64,000 nucleotides of DNA from Hydrangea macrophylla. Lineage: Eukaryota > Streptophyta > Magnoliopsida > Cornales > Hydrangeaceae. The notes beneath the pieces are model-generated. The model saw only the letters and a list, made by a program, of their open reading frames with translations. It ran no database searches and was not told the DNA's origin. The stretch spans positions 1,309,501-1,373,500 of the forward strand of contig CM066988.1 of the NCBI GenBank assembly GCA_033977485.1, read 5' to 3'. The translations under genes and the position numbers were made by a program. Shown here one piece after another: positions 23,087 through 39,506 of this stretch (the first letter of the stretch is position 1; each line of letters starts with the position of its first letter).

Positions 23087-23134
23087 CTCGAATGCTGGAG
23101 GTTTTGAAAGAACAGGTTTTGAAAGAAAAGGCTT

Positions 23135-26100
23135 TTAAGCATAGTATCTCTTGAGACGGTCAATGTTGATTGGCTGATTGAACTCAACTCCATCTAGATC
23201 CATCAGGTATGCCGCTCCTCCAGAGAGAAGCTTCTTGATGACGTATGGGCCAACCCAATTTGGCTTGAATTTCCCTCTAGGATCGAAAACGGGTGCTTTT
23301 AAGGCTTTAAGCACAAGGTCGCCTTCCTCAAGTTTTCTTGGACGGACCTTCTTGTTGAATGCTCGAGCTATTCTTCTCTGATACACATGCACATGATCAA
23401 TTGCGGCCAACCTTTTCTCATCAAGTAACATTAGCTCCTCATATCTATCTCTTAGCCAATCAAATTCTGGAATCTCGGATTCTGCCACAACTCTCAAAGA
23501 TGGTAGTTCTATTTCAACTGGGAGTATTGCTTCCATTCCGTAAGCCAATGAATAAGGAGTGGCTCCTGTAGATGTTCGGATAGATGTTCTGTATCCCCAC
23601 AGTGCATACGGTAACTTCTCATGCCAATCTCGGTATGTATCAGTCATCTTTCTTAGGATCGTCTTCAAATTCTTATTAGCTGCTTCAACTGCCCCATTTG
23701 TTTGTGGCCTATACGGCGCTGACATGTGGTGCATGATCTTGTATTCTTCTAGTAGATCCAAAACCTCTTTCTGGAAGTGACTGCCATGATCGGATATCAA
23801 CTCATGAGGGACCCCGTATCGGCAGATTATATTTCTTCTGATAAATCTGGCCACATCTTTAGCCTTCAATGTCGCATAAGACTCTGCTTCCACCCATTTT
23901 GTGAAATAATCAATTGCTACCAGGATGTATTGATGCCCATTAGACGCCTTCGGGGTTACTTCTCCAATAACATCTATTCCCCAAACTGAGAATGGCCAAG
24001 GGGTAGTCATGTTGTATAGCAGTGACGGCGGCACATGCTTCATATTGGCATGGATCTGACATTTGTGACATTTTCTGACATATTCATAGCAGTCCTTGTC
24101 CATAGTAGTCCAATAATATCCTTGTCGGATGATCTTCTTAGCTAACATGTGTCCACTCATATGAGGACCACACACCCCTTCGTGAATTTGCTCCATCATC
24201 TTTCTCGCACTGTTTCTATATAGACATGTCAAGTTGAATCCATTGTAAGATCTCTTCAATAGACTTCCGCCACAAATCATGAATTGAGCCGAGAATCTTC
24301 TTATGGCTCTCTTGTCTTTCTCGGAGGCGCCTTCCGGATATTCCCCATTTTCAATGAAGTTCCACACGTCGGTGTACCACGGAAGTTCTTCTGCTTCTTC
24401 TATTTCCCCAATCATCTCATAAGACGGCTTTTCCCTTTGTTCAATCATCAAAGGAGTTAGCTTTATCCCCACAGGAATCTCAATCATTGACGCTAAAGTA
24501 GCCAAAGAGTCTGCTAGCTGATTTTCTTCTCGAGGCAGGTAGAAGAACGTGATATGCAAGAAACGAGTTCGTAAAGAATCAAGATACTCATGATAGGGTT
24601 TTAACTTCTCTTCCTTGACTTTCCAATCTCCTCGAACTTGGGATATGATCAAATTGGAATCCCCGAATACATCAAGTTTCCTTACCTCCAAAGTCAATGC
24701 GGCTTCTAGCCCCAAGATACAAGCTTCATACTCAGCAGTGTTGTTGGTGGAGGTGTACTTCAGCTTAATAGAGAACGGGGTATGTGCTCCTTCAGGGGAT
24801 ACAAGGATGATTCCTACTCCATATCCTTTTTGGTTTGCAGCTCCATCAAAGTACATTTTCCACACATCTTCTTTTAATTCCATCAATCCTTCGTCAGGGA
24901 ACATGAACTCTCCTTCGTTTTCCAGATTTATCGGATGTTCTGCTAAATGTTCTGCGACAGCCCTTCCTTTAACAGATTTACTCGTAGCATGTATCAAGTC
25001 AAACTCAGATAGCATCAATGTCCATCGGGAGATTCTTCCGGTCAATGCTGGTTTTTCAAATAGGTACTTCAAAGGATCCATTCGGGAGATTAAAACAACA
25101 GGGAAGGCCAACATATAATGCCTCAGACGACGAGTGGCCCAAACCAAAGCCCAACATGTCTTTTCTAACGGAGAATACTTCAATTCGTATCCAGTCATCC
25201 TTTTACTTAAGTAGTAAATGGCTTTCTCTGTACGCCCTTCATCTCCTTCTTGGGCTAACATGCATCCCATAGCATTCTCTGACACGGATAAGTACAACAG
25301 CAAAGGCTTCCCTGACTTCGGGGGTGAAAGAACCGGTGGGTTTGATAAATAAGCCTTGATCTTGTCAAAAGCTTCTTGACATTGATTGTCCCATTCGAAT
25401 TTCTTCCCTTTTCTCAACAAGCTGAAAAGCGGATCGCAAGTAGCAGTGAGCTTAGATATGAAGCGGCTGATGAATTGGATTCTTCCCAGAAATCCTCTTA
25501 CTTCCTTTTCATTTGTCGGAGGCGGCATATCCATAATAGCCTTGATCTTTGTGGGGTCAACCTCAATTCCTCTCTGTGTGATGAGAAATCCCAGCAGCTT
25601 TCCGGTGGTAACTCCAAAAGTACACTTCTGTGGATTCAATCTCATTCTGTATTTCCTTAATCTTTCAAAGAACTTGGCGAGTGCTGTTAAATGCCCACTT
25701 CTTTCTTTGGACTTAACAATCATATCATCCACATAAACTTCTACCTCTTTATGGATCATGTCATGTAACAAAGTAGTAGCAGCTCTCTGATAGGTTGCGC
25801 CAGCATTCTTTAACCCAAATGGCATCACTCGGTAGCAATACGTCCCCCAGTGAGTTGTGAATGTAGTCTTTTCTCTGTCTTCGGGTGCCATTAAAATCTG
25901 ATTGTACCCTGAGAAACCATCCATGAATGATAACAACTCATGCCCCGCGGTGCTATCTACCAGAACATCTATGTGTGGAAGCGGAAAATCATCCTTAGGA
26001 CTAGCCTTGTTTAGATCTCTGAAGTCAACACATACACGGATCCTTCCATCCTTCTTTGGCACAGGAACTATATTGGCTATCCATTCCGGATATTGGGTTA

Positions 26101-29100
26101 CCATCAGGAATCCAGCTTTCAATTGTTTCTCAACTTCTTCTTTGATCTTCAAAGTCCATTCGGGTCCCATGCGTCTCAACTTTTGCTTAACAGGTTTTGA
26201 ATTTGGAAAGAGAGGGATGTGGTGTTGGACAATCTCTGGATCGATGCCTGGCATATCTTGGTAGGACCAAGCGAAAACATCTTTAAATTCTTTTAATAAG
26301 TTGATTAGTTCATTGCTTTCTTGTGAAGTGAGTGTGGTGCCAATATGAACATTTTGTGGATTATCTTCATTATCCAAGTTTATTAGCAAAGTTTCTTCAA
26401 TAATCTTGCATGCAGATTCATTTTCATTTTCAATTAATCTTTGCAAATCCTCAGAAATTTCAAAATCAAGATCATCAGACACAGAAGAGTAAGCAAAATC
26501 CTCGTTCATTTCATTAACATTTTTGGGTACATCAAAAGCAAAAGCAGACTCAACATCATGGCTCATATTGGCCTTTACAGACTTCCGGGGAAATGGGGGA
26601 GGGGATTTGTTGACTTCCGATTCTATCACCCAATTGTTCAGAGCTCCCTCTATTGGCTTGATTTCTTTCACATTTCCCAGTGCTTCTTCGGCATCCATCA
26701 GCATGTTCAGCTCTTCATCCATTAGCATGTTCAAATCATCACTTGTCATCAGCTCAGCCCAGTCCTTCCTTTCTTTCTTGATAGGCGGAGTATACAAGAA
26801 CGGATCCTCATAGTCGGAGAACTCATGTTTGAAGAAAATCTCAAATCCAGGCTTAATGTTCTTGGTAGCCGGATCATACCATGGTTCAGGGAACCCACAG
26901 AAGGGAAAGTCATCGCCTTCTTTCACGAAGTATCCATTCAGGATTCTTGGCCCAGAAACAACCATCGGCCCTTTTCCTTTTGTCATCTTCTTCTTATCTT
27001 CTTCAGTCAATTGATACCCAAGCCCAGATTTATCTTTCTGTTCGTGGAAGTTCGGTGGTTCAGTTATTCCTTGTTGACGACGACCTAGTCCCATTCCAGG
27101 AAAATAGTTCATCTTCCGCACCATATGAGCCACTTTAGGATTGGCATACTGGTCAAAGTACAATGGCATGACTTCAGGGATCCAATTCTGTCCCACTTCT
27201 TCTTGTAGATCTTTGGCAACCGGGTTTCCCTTCTCGAACATCTTTCTATATTCGCGTCCGGTGATGAACGGCTTCTTTTTCTTGATCGGAGTGATTTCTT
27301 CGCCCCAGACAGATGCATCAGGAAGTTTCTTCTCATAGCTGAGTCGATCCCAAAAGGATTTCTTTTTCTTAGCTCCTTCATTTATCATTCCCACAAAGTT
27401 GAATCCTCCTAATTCATTTTCTTCTTCCGGTGTTTGGACTTCTAGCACAGGACCATGGCTTGTCCCTTCTTCTTTGATCCAGCTATCCCCAAAGATTGTT
27501 ACCACATCCTCTTTCCAGATGAACTTGACTTTCTGGTGGAGAGTGGAGGCGACTGCATCATTCACATGTAACCACGGACGTCCCAATAGCAGATTAAAGC
27601 TAGCCGGAATATCAATCACTTGGAAATCAGCTTCTTTGTTTAATGGCCCGACTTCAATTTTCAACTTAATCATTCCCACAATGGCCCTTTTGGTGTTATC
27701 ATAGGCCCTCACAGTTTGTGTTGATGGCAAGAGTTCTGAAATAGACAACCCCATTCTGAGAGCTGTTTGGAGAGGACATACATTCAAGGCTGACCCATTA
27801 TCTACCAAGCAGACCGGTACTCTATTCCCCAGGCAATGTACAGTGATGTAGAGAGCTCTGTTGTGGTGTGCCCCTTCCGGCGGTAAATCTTCATCTGTGA
27901 ATGTGATTACAGGCTTACAAGGCTTTGAAGAGATCATGTTTACTAGATCTTCGGGAGTAGTATTGACAGAAACATCCAAACGATTGAGAGTATCGAGCAT
28001 GGCCTGCCTGTGTTTGTGGGAGGTCATAAGTAATCCCCATACTGAGATCCAAGCTTGTGTTTTCTTCAATTGCTTTAGGATTTCATCTTCTTCTTCGCTC
28101 ACGGCTCCTTTACCAGCCTCTTTTGCTTTGACGACTTCTTTCTCATTCCATGTTTCTTTTCCACGATTTTCTAACTCATGAGGCTTGAAATGACGTCCGG
28201 AACGGGTCAAGTGGTTTGCTTCATTGGTGATCCAGATAGACTCAAGTTCTTTGGCTAACTTTTCGGTGCCAACAGTGATTTTCCAAACAGAATCATCGGG
28301 GATTATGGTATTATTAACGGAATCATCCTTATCATCATACCACCAATCTTCTTCTTCTTCCATCATTGCAATAAGATCGTCATCTTTGATTTCAAGGTTC
28401 TCGACAGGCTTTAGCAATTCTTCTATCGGCTCAGTGCTTTGTTTCTCGGTGACTGCTTCTATGGGCTTTTCTTCCTCATACCAGATCGAGTCGTCGGTGA
28501 TGGCATTGGGATCCCACCATTCAATTGTAAGATTTCCGTTGGCTATTTCTTCTTCAAAAGCCAGTGCTTCTTCGACCCATTCTTCCTCTTCCATATTCCT
28601 CAAGATGCAAATTGCAGCGTCTTCCGGAAGTTGAACATCCATAGCTGGTTGATTCGAGGATGTGATGTAGATCTTTGGGTTATAAATCTGAGATCCTTCT
28701 TCTACAAAGTTAACATTTGGCATGTTCCCCTTATGATTAGGGAGAGGATTCTTCTGAACATTTGGCTGAGAGGGAGGAGGGGAGATGACCCCTTTTTCAA
28801 TCAAGTCTTCAATTTCATGGCGAAGTCTCCAGCATCTATCTGTGCTATGTCCACGGCCTTGATGAAAGTCACAAAAGAACTCTGTTTTGAAACCCGGTGG
28901 AAGTGGATTTGGCTCTGGTTTAGGTTCCAATTTCTGCAAGTACCCTTTTTCTATCATTCTTTCAAGTGCGGTGCTTAGTGGCATCCCCAAGTCGGAAAAT
29001 TCTCTTTTCTCTCTCGACTGTTTCTGATTTTGACTTCCTCTTGCATTAGCCATACTTCGACGCTCTTTCTGAAAAGGCTGAGGAGATAGTGTGTTGACGT

Positions 29101-29986
29101 CGGCAGATTGATGATAGACTGGCCTTTCTGTCTTTCTGTATCGATTGCTCGTGCTTTCTTTCTTGATCTTTCCATCTCTAATGGCATCTTCTATCAAAGT
29201 TCCCACATCAAACAGCTGTTCGAAACTCACAATGGACTGAAATTCTAGCCTTTCCAAGTATTCGGGCTGTAGATTCTTGATGATCATTCGGACCTGATCT
29301 TTTTCCGCTGGCCTGCTAGTCATTTGAGCAGCTTTAGCTCTCCAACGAGTAAGGAAACCTGCGAAGGATTCCCTGTACTCTTGTCGGGTGGTTTCTAGAT
29401 CTCTTGCAGTTACATCAAACAACTGGTTATATGAATATTGAGCCACGAAAGCTTTGGCCAATGCCTCCCAATCTCTGGTTATGGCTGGTTCCAACGTCAA
29501 GTACCATGAAAGTGCTGCTCCACTCAAAACTCTTGGAAACAATAGAGCGAAGAGGTCAGATCCAATGCCCATGGGCTGCAAAGTTCCTACATAAAGCCTC
29601 AGATAGCTCTTTGGATTTCCGGTTCCATTGAAAAATTCAATATGCGGCATCTTAAACTTCTCTGGGAGTTTGGCTTTTGGAGCGTCACACAACCCTTCAA
29701 CATCGAACAAATACTCATCCACCCCTTTGCTCTTTCTGATCACACTCTCTAGTTTGTCGATCTTGGCCAACTTGTCCTGAATTTCCTGATCTAGCTGAAC
29801 CTTTGGTTGAACTGTCTCCCCAAAATCTTCTTCTTCATGATGCTCTGGAGGTGGTGGTGGTGGATTAGTTAGCTGCTCAATCATTCTCATCATAGTGGCA
29901 AGTTGTTCTCGATTCTGCTCCCTGCTCTGATCCAAGGCAGCTTGCATTGCGGCCAATCTGGCTTCCATATCCGCTTCGTATGTCAT
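23135..29986 (-). CDS. Gag-Pol polyprotein of the young Tat-lineage retrotransposon
   Basis: One open frame of 2283 residues from the ATG at 29986 (the frame is open upstream to about 30097 but has no earlier ATG). Gag capsid lies at about 100-285, with a C-H-H-C knuckle at C372, H375, H380, C385. Protease has D729-N-G and LLLGRPW; a G-patch lies at about 950-995. RT is about 1270-1485 with YVDD at 1418-1421. The first RNase H is about 1530-1675. The second, archaeal-type RNase H is 1710-1837 with D1714, E1752, D1776, D1826. Integrase has H1942, H1946, C1973, C1976, then D2005, D2066 and E2101 (DD35E) and a GPY module near 2243-2253, with no chromodomain. No stop or frameshift separates gag and pol. 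All catalytic residues are present, so the element may be active. Confidence 0.96.
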   Translation of the reverse strand: MTYEADMEARLAAMQAALDQSREQNREQLATMMRMIEQLTNPPPPPPEHHEEEDFGETVQPKVQLDQEIQDKLAKIDKLESVIRKSKGVDEYLFDVEGLCDAPKAKLPEKFKMPHIEFFNGTGNPKSYLRLYVGTLQPMGIGSDLFALLFPRVLSGAALSWYLTLEPAITRDWEALAKAFVAQYSYNQLFDVTARDLETTRQEYRESFAGFLTRWRAKAAQMTSRPAEKDQVRMIIKNLQPEYLERLEFQSIVSFEQLFDVGTLIEDAIRDGKIKKESTSNRYRKTERPVYHQSADVNTLSPQPFQKERRSMANARGSQNQKQSREKREFSDLGMPLSTALERMIEKGYLQKLEPKPEPNPLPPGFKTEFFCDFHQGRGHSTDRCWRLRHEIEDLIEKGVISPPPSQPNVQKNPLPNHKGNMPNVNFVEEGSQIYNPKIYITSSNQPAMDVQLPEDAAICILRNMEEEEWVEEALAFEEEIANGNLTIEWWDPNAITDDSIWYEEEKPIEAVTEKQSTEPIEELLKPVENLEIKDDDLIAMMEEEEDWWYDDKDDSVNNTIIPDDSVWKITVGTEKLAKELESIWITNEANHLTRSGRHFKPHELENRGKETWNEKEVVKAKEAGKGAVSEEEDEILKQLKKTQAWISVWGLLMTSHKHRQAMLDTLNRLDVSVNTTPEDLVNMISSKPCKPVITFTDEDLPPEGAHHNRALYITVHCLGNRVPVCLVDNGSALNVCPLQTALRMGLSISELLPSTQTVRAYDNTKRAIVGMIKLKIEVGPLNKEADFQVIDIPASFNLLLGRPWLHVNDAVASTLHQKVKFIWKEDVVTIFGDSWIKEEGTSHGPVLEVQTPEEENELGGFNFVGMINEGAKKKKSFWDRLSYEKKLPDASVWGEEITPIKKKKPFITGREYRKMFEKGNPVAKDLQEEVGQNWIPEVMPLYFDQYANPKVAHMVRKMNYFPGMGLGRRQQGITEPPNFHEQKDKSGLGYQLTEEDKKKMTKGKGPMVVSGPRILNGYFVKEGDDFPFCGFPEPWYDPATKNIKPGFEIFFKHEFSDYEDPFLYTPPIKKERKDWAELMTSDDLNMLMDEELNMLMDAEEALGNVKEIKPIEGALNNWVIESEVNKSPPPFPRKSVKANMSHDVESAFAFDVPKNVNEMNEDFAYSSVSDDLDFEISEDLQRLIENENESACKIIEETLLINLDNEDNPQNVHIGTTLTSQESNELINLLKEFKDVFAWSYQDMPGIDPEIVQHHIPLFPNSKPVKQKLRRMGPEWTLKIKEEVEKQLKAGFLMVTQYPEWIANIVPVPKKDGRIRVCVDFRDLNKASPKDDFPLPHIDVLVDSTAGHELLSFMDGFSGYNQILMAPEDREKTTFTTHWGTYCYRVMPFGLKNAGATYQRAATTLLHDMIHKEVEVYVDDMIVKSKERSGHLTALAKFFERLRKYRMRLNPQKCTFGVTTGKLLGFLITQRGIEVDPTKIKAIMDMPPPTNEKEVRGFLGRIQFISRFISKLTATCDPLFSLLRKGKKFEWDNQCQEAFDKIKAYLSNPPVLSPPKSGKPLLLYLSVSENAMGCMLAQEGDEGRTEKAIYYLSKRMTGYELKYSPLEKTCWALVWATRRLRHYMLAFPVVLISRMDPLKYLFEKPALTGRISRWTLMLSEFDLIHATSKSVKGRAVAEHLAEHPINLENEGEFMFPDEGLMELKEDVWKMYFDGAANQKGYGVGIILVSPEGAHTPFSIKLKYTSTNNTAEYEACILGLEAALTLEVRKLDVFGDSNLIISQVRGDWKVKEEKLKPYHEYLDSLRTRFLHITFFYLPREENQLADSLATLASMIEIPVGIKLTPLMIEQREKPSYEMIGEIEEAEELPWYTDVWNFIENGEYPEGASEKDKRAIRRFSAQFMICGGSLLKRSYNGFNLTCLYRNSARKMMEQIHEGVCGPHMSGHMLAKKIIRQGYYWTTMDKDCYEYVRKCHKCQIHANMKHVPPSLLYNMTTPWPFSVWGIDVIGEVTPKASNGHQYILVAIDYFTKWVEAESYATLKAKDVARFIRRNIICRYGVPHELISDHGSHFQKEVLDLLEEYKIMHHMSAPYRPQTNGAVEAANKNLKTILRKMTDTYRDWHEKLPYALWGYRTSIRTSTGATPYSLAYGMEAILPVEIELPSLRVVAESEIPEFDWLRDRYEELMLLDEKRLAAIDHVHVYQRRIARAFNKKVRPRKLEEGDLVLKALKAPVFDPRGKFKPNWVGPYVIKKLLSGGAAYLMDLDGVEFNQPINIDRLKRYYA

Positions 29987-31491
29987 ATCTTCAACCCTAG
30001 TCGACTCGGCTGTTCCTTCTTCTAACCCTGATCTGATCAAACGACTGTTCGGAGCTCTGACCCAGAAAGGAGTACAACTTTTCGGTCCTATCTTTTCTTA
30101 TCTGGTTTATTTAGGGATTTTCAAATAATCAGGTATCTTTATTGCAAAAGAATTTTTCAAAGAATGATATAAGAAGGTGGATTTACAAAGATGGAAATCA
30201 TAAATGGAAAATCATTTCCTTTTTCAAAAACATTTTTCTTAAAATCAAAGAAATCTTTTCAAGCTTTCAAAATTCTGAGGAAAACAAATCTTTTCTTTTG
30301 AAAGTATATTAGAGGCGTCGCACTCGTGAGTCGTATATGCAATGCTCGTGTAGTGCATGCAAATGCAGATGAAATGCAATCTAATCTAAATGCAATGCAC
30401 CTTAATCTAGCTTAGACCTAGCACATCAGCACATAAGCACATAAGATTCCTTGAGTATGCTAATCACCCTACTAATCCAATCATTATCCAAGGATTTTGA
30501 GTTTTGAAATTCTTGATGGTTCAGGTTTGAAAATTGAAATTTTTCATGAAAATCTTTGAAAGAGATGGGGAGATTTGTAATTTTCAAAAGAATTTTTGAA
30601 CCATCAATGCTTGTGGTGAGAAATCATGATTCTTAAAAATTGAGGTGGGAATTTTGAAATTCTAAGATCTGAGAGGAAGATTTTGAAATTGAATCATCAT
30701 GATTTCTTGAAGACCAAAGTAAAATTTTTTTTTTTTGAAATTCTCTAAAATCTAGGAGAATTTGAAATTGAATCATCAAAGTGTGATCATGATTTCTGGA
30801 AATAGGAATTTTGAAATTCTCTAAAATCTAAGGAGAATTTTGGAAAGATTTTGTGAAAGTGAATCTCAAAGCAAATTTTCAAAAGGGATATTCTTGGAAT
30901 TTTCAAAAGACTTGGGGTTTTTCAAAGAAGTGCTTATAGTTTCAAAAATTTTCAAAATTGTCCTCAAATAATGATTGGATGTTCGGATAAAGACCATACT
31001 ATCCTAGAGGAATCCACCATACAAGGTTTGATGATGCCTTCGCATACACGTCCTCATCATCCACATAATCCCTTACGGGCAAGCGCAAGTAATTCATCAC
31101 ATTGTCCTAATCAAAGATGATAATCAAGATCCTAATTGAAGGGTTCTATAGAAACTATATGCAAAGGCCGGGTTTTAGTCTCATAAAGGGTCCATTAGCA
31201 AGCTCAGCGGTGTGGTTGACCGCCTCCCCGAGGGCGTGCCGTTCACACATAGGCTCTATATACCGCACGCGGTACAAGGCTAACGGTGACTACATGCTAC
31301 CAAAACTCTTGACAAATAGAGGAAAGAGGACCCTCTATCTTCAAGGCAATGATCTCAAGCAGTCGCGGTGAAAGAACAATGCAAGTGCAAATGCAGGCAG
31401 AAACAACATGATTATTGAATTAATAACAAGGATATTCATTGGTTCAAGTCAAACCCTCGAAGAACAAGAAACCATCGGTTTCATGTTCAAA
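29987..31491 (-). other. Untranslated leader between primer site and gag
   Basis: About 1.5 kb with no supported ORF. 30130-30960 is A/T-rich with repeated GAATTTTGAAATTC-like words; 31100-31390 is more GC-rich and may fold (for example CGCACGCGGTAC near 31264). Long leaders are usual in Tat elements and would hold packaging and dimerisation signals, but none can be identified by eye. Confidence 0.6.
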
Positions 31492-31509
31492 TCCCCAGCA
31501 GAGTCGCCA
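31492..31509 (-). promoter_or_regulatory. Primer binding site
   Basis: On the - strand TGGCGACTCTGCTGGGGA starts three bases (ATC) after the 5' LTR end. A PBS begins TGG because tRNAs end CCA. The match to a tRNA-like 3' half appears to continue through a T-loop-like GATTTGAAC to 31485. I do not name the tRNA without a search. Confidence 0.85.
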
Positions 31510-31512
31510 GAT

Positions 31513-37059
<5,547 letters not shown>

Positions 37060-37550
37060 AGTGTATGTACACACACTTCTTACGAGAAATTATTCAGTGA
37101 GCCCGTTACACCATGTCAGCATGCTAATGTAGTGTGACCATTTAATCTCAACCATCCACTTTCACTTACCCAATCTAAGGATCCTGACAAGTGGTTATCA
37201 AATTTAAAATTGAGTAATGCTACACCCACAACCTTTTTTACAACCTTTACCACAGCCATACATCCTGGCCCTTGATTTGGTGGATCCCATGATGGTCGTA
37301 CATGGATCCCACACGAGATCCACTAAAATCAAGGGTCAGGAGGAGTTGGCTCTGGAAAAGGCTGTAAACAAGATTGTGGGTGTAGCATTTTTGTTTAAAA
37401 TTTAAAATTCTACTAACCACTTGTCATAATCTCCCCAGAACGAGGGAAGAAATGGGTGATTGGGATTAAATGGTTACACCACATCATTATACTAACGTGG
37501 TGTGACGGGCTCACTGAATAAGTTCTCCGCACGTACATGTGTGCTCCTAA
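37060..37550. mobile_element. Palindromic MITE with about 120-bp arms, containing a second MITE
   Basis: Ends TATTCAGTGAGCCCG (37091) and CGGGCTCACTGAATA (ending 37520) are inverted, and the complementarity continues inward through AACCATTTAATC and GACAAGTGGTTA on both arms. It also continues less well outward to about 37060 and 37550. Arms this long with no ORF mark a foldback MITE. The superfamily and target duplication are not clear. Confidence 0.75.
37216..37389. mobile_element. Inner MITE nested in the centre of the foldback MITE
   Basis: Terminal inverted repeats AATGCTACACCCACA and TGTGGGTGTAGCATT bound 174 bp, with further internal complementarity (CTTGATTT and AAATCAAG; GGATCCCA and TGGGATCC-like words). 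It sits exactly between the arms of the outer element. No coding capacity. Confidence 0.7.
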
Positions 37551-38047
37551 AGCATTGCTGATTTGCTGTTATATTATTTTAATCATCTAATTTATTACCT
37601 GGTACAAACATTTCTTAAAATGGTACTATACATTTCATTATATATTTCTTACATTGGTATAAAAATTTATTGTAAAGGTACAAATATTTCTTATATCTTC
37701 AATTAAGTGGTTTGGTTGTATCACTTAAATGTATTGTAGTCATTGCCTAACATTTCTTAACTTGGTATAAACATTTATTACAAGATACAAACCTCTATAT
37801 GTATCAAACGATTTGGTTGTATTGTATCACACAACCAATTCATGCAATTTAGCCTACCCTAATATTTGGCATAATGTCTTATTCTTCCTATTTTATTATT
37901 ATTATTTTTATTTATAGCTCAACCCAAATTATTGTTCAATCCAAACAAAGCACGCTATATTAGTTCAATAATAATCTAGCCCAACCCTAAATATTTGGCC
38001 CAACTCCTTTTCCAAGTTCAATCCTTCATTTTTTTTTTTTTTGTGAA
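37551..38047. other. AT-rich spacer, no gene seen
   Basis: T/A-rich DNA with repeated ATTTCTTA and ACATTTATT words and the GTATCAC/GGTTGTATCA motif twice. It ends in a 14-bp T run before the solo LTR. No coding signal. Confidence 0.5.
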
Positions 38048-38052
38048 ACAAT

Positions 38053-38534
38053 TGCTGAGAATTTAAAAATACGCAGAACCAAATTCCCCCAATCACACAC
38101 AAAAACACACAAACAGTAATAAACATGCACAATAAAGAAAAGACACAGATTTTTACGTGGTTCAGCAAAACACCTGCATACGTCCACACCTGACATGATC
38201 ACTGTAATACATAGAGAAATCATAGAGACAAAGAAATATCCTCTCTACCTCACATCCCTCTAACGCTTTGAACACCCCTCACAGAAAACTCCAATGATTA
38301 ATGTCTCTCTCACCCTACACCATGCACCCTCATGAGGGGAGACCCCCAACTTAGTACACCAAGGGCTTGTCTAATTTTCTATACAACATCTCTTTATATA
38401 GAGCTTACAACCTATAACTTTTTGGACAAGTAATAAAACTCTATCACAAAAGGAAATCAAATCACAATAGGAATCTAGCCAAATCACAATCTCTAAATTA
38501 ATGGGATTGTCCCACATGTGATATTATCCCAACA
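38053..38534 (-). mobile_element. Copia-type solo LTR (482 bp)
   Basis: On the - strand it starts TGTTGGGATAATATC and ends TTCTCAGCA, and is flanked by the duplication ACAAT at 38048-38052 and 38535-38539. It has a TATA box in CTCTATATAAAGAG near 38393-38405. It also has the block GGACGTATGCAGG..GCTGAACCACGTAAAAA, typical of plant Copia R/U5 regions. No interior or second LTR is present, so recombination between LTRs likely removed the rest. Confidence 0.88.
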
Positions 38535-38747
38535 ACAATGTGTATAGTATTTCGCCAAACTGAAATGCAACCTACCTAAAATGTGTTCCATCACATTTCA
38601 TTATCACTTCTCACTTTAGTCTAACTAAACTTATTTTACCATCACTTAATCTTTACAAAATACGAGAAGCAAACGACTCTCACTATGGAAAAAAAAATGA
38701 TCTTACAAAAATCTAACCCAGAAATATATATATACAGCCAGGCTATA

Positions 38748-38900
38748 AAGAGGGCGCCCTTTTTTATTAAAGAGAGGACCTCTGGTTTGACCGTCGGATC
38801 GGGTTTCATTAATGGCAGTTTTGTCATTTCACAGTTTTTAAACACAATCCAACGGCCAAAACAGAGGTCCTCTCTTTAATAAAGAGAGGTGGTCCTCTTT
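38748..38900. mobile_element. Small MITE with 20-bp perfect inner inverted repeats
   Basis: TATTAAAGAGAGGACCTCTG at 38765-38784 is the exact reverse complement of 38862-38881. Outside these arms AAAGAGGGCGCCC and GGTGGTCCTCTTT extend the symmetry imperfectly. The centre encodes nothing. A target duplication is not clear, so the family is not assigned. Confidence 0.65.
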
Positions 38901-38912
38901 AGAGAATCTTTG

Positions 38913-38963
<51 letters not shown>
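38913..38963. repeat. Compound (TA)n(GA)n microsatellite
   Basis: About 11 TA units run directly into about 14 GA units. A simple sequence repeat with no further function visible. Confidence 0.95.
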
Positions 38964-38964
<1 letters not shown>

Positions 38965-39490
38965 CTGGCTCCAGTGCGTACTAAGTAAGCACACTGGGTG
39001 AACGCACTAGATTTTTAAGCCTAAAAAAACTACGGGTCAGCGGGGCGGCAGGACGGGGCCTTACTCTATATATATATATATTTATATATCAACTTTTTTT
39101 TTATAAAAAATAAACGGTCATCAAATTTATATGACGATTTGGAGCAACTTTTCAGAATGCAGGGAGTAACTCGTTTCAAGGTCAGGTACAACTCTTCAGA
39201 AAGTTTGGAGTAATTTTTCACGACATTGGGAGCAATCATCACAACGCTTTGGTGCAAATTTACAACGTTGAAATTTAAAGTAGACTAAAATGCAAAATAA
39301 TTATTTACATGTTAATGTTTTTTTTTTTAATCATTGTTGATAATTTTTCAATTTAAAAAAAGTTGTTAACTGATTTTTAAATTTCAAACAAAAAGTTGAC
39401 GGATATGCAAATATCCCTAGTAGAAATTGGAGTATCAATTTCCATTTCTTTTATAAAAAATAATAAAGAAAAAATGCATGTTTATTAATC
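38964..39490. other. Unassigned AT-rich DNA
   Basis: No gene supported. Short frames (for example 39066-39257 -) are shadows in AT-rich DNA. A GC-rich patch, CGGGGCGGCAGGACGGGG, lies near 39040. Confidence 0.4.
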
Positions 39491-39506
39491 GAAAACAGGA
39501 GTTAAT

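Noticed and set aside
29987..30040. gag-pol start at 30040
   Set aside because: The codon there is TTG; the first ATG in the frame is at 29986, so the upstream 18 codons are not counted.
31485..31509. Possible tRNA 3' half gene
   Set aside because: Only about 25 bases match a tRNA-like end and they sit exactly at the primer binding site; no 5' half is present.
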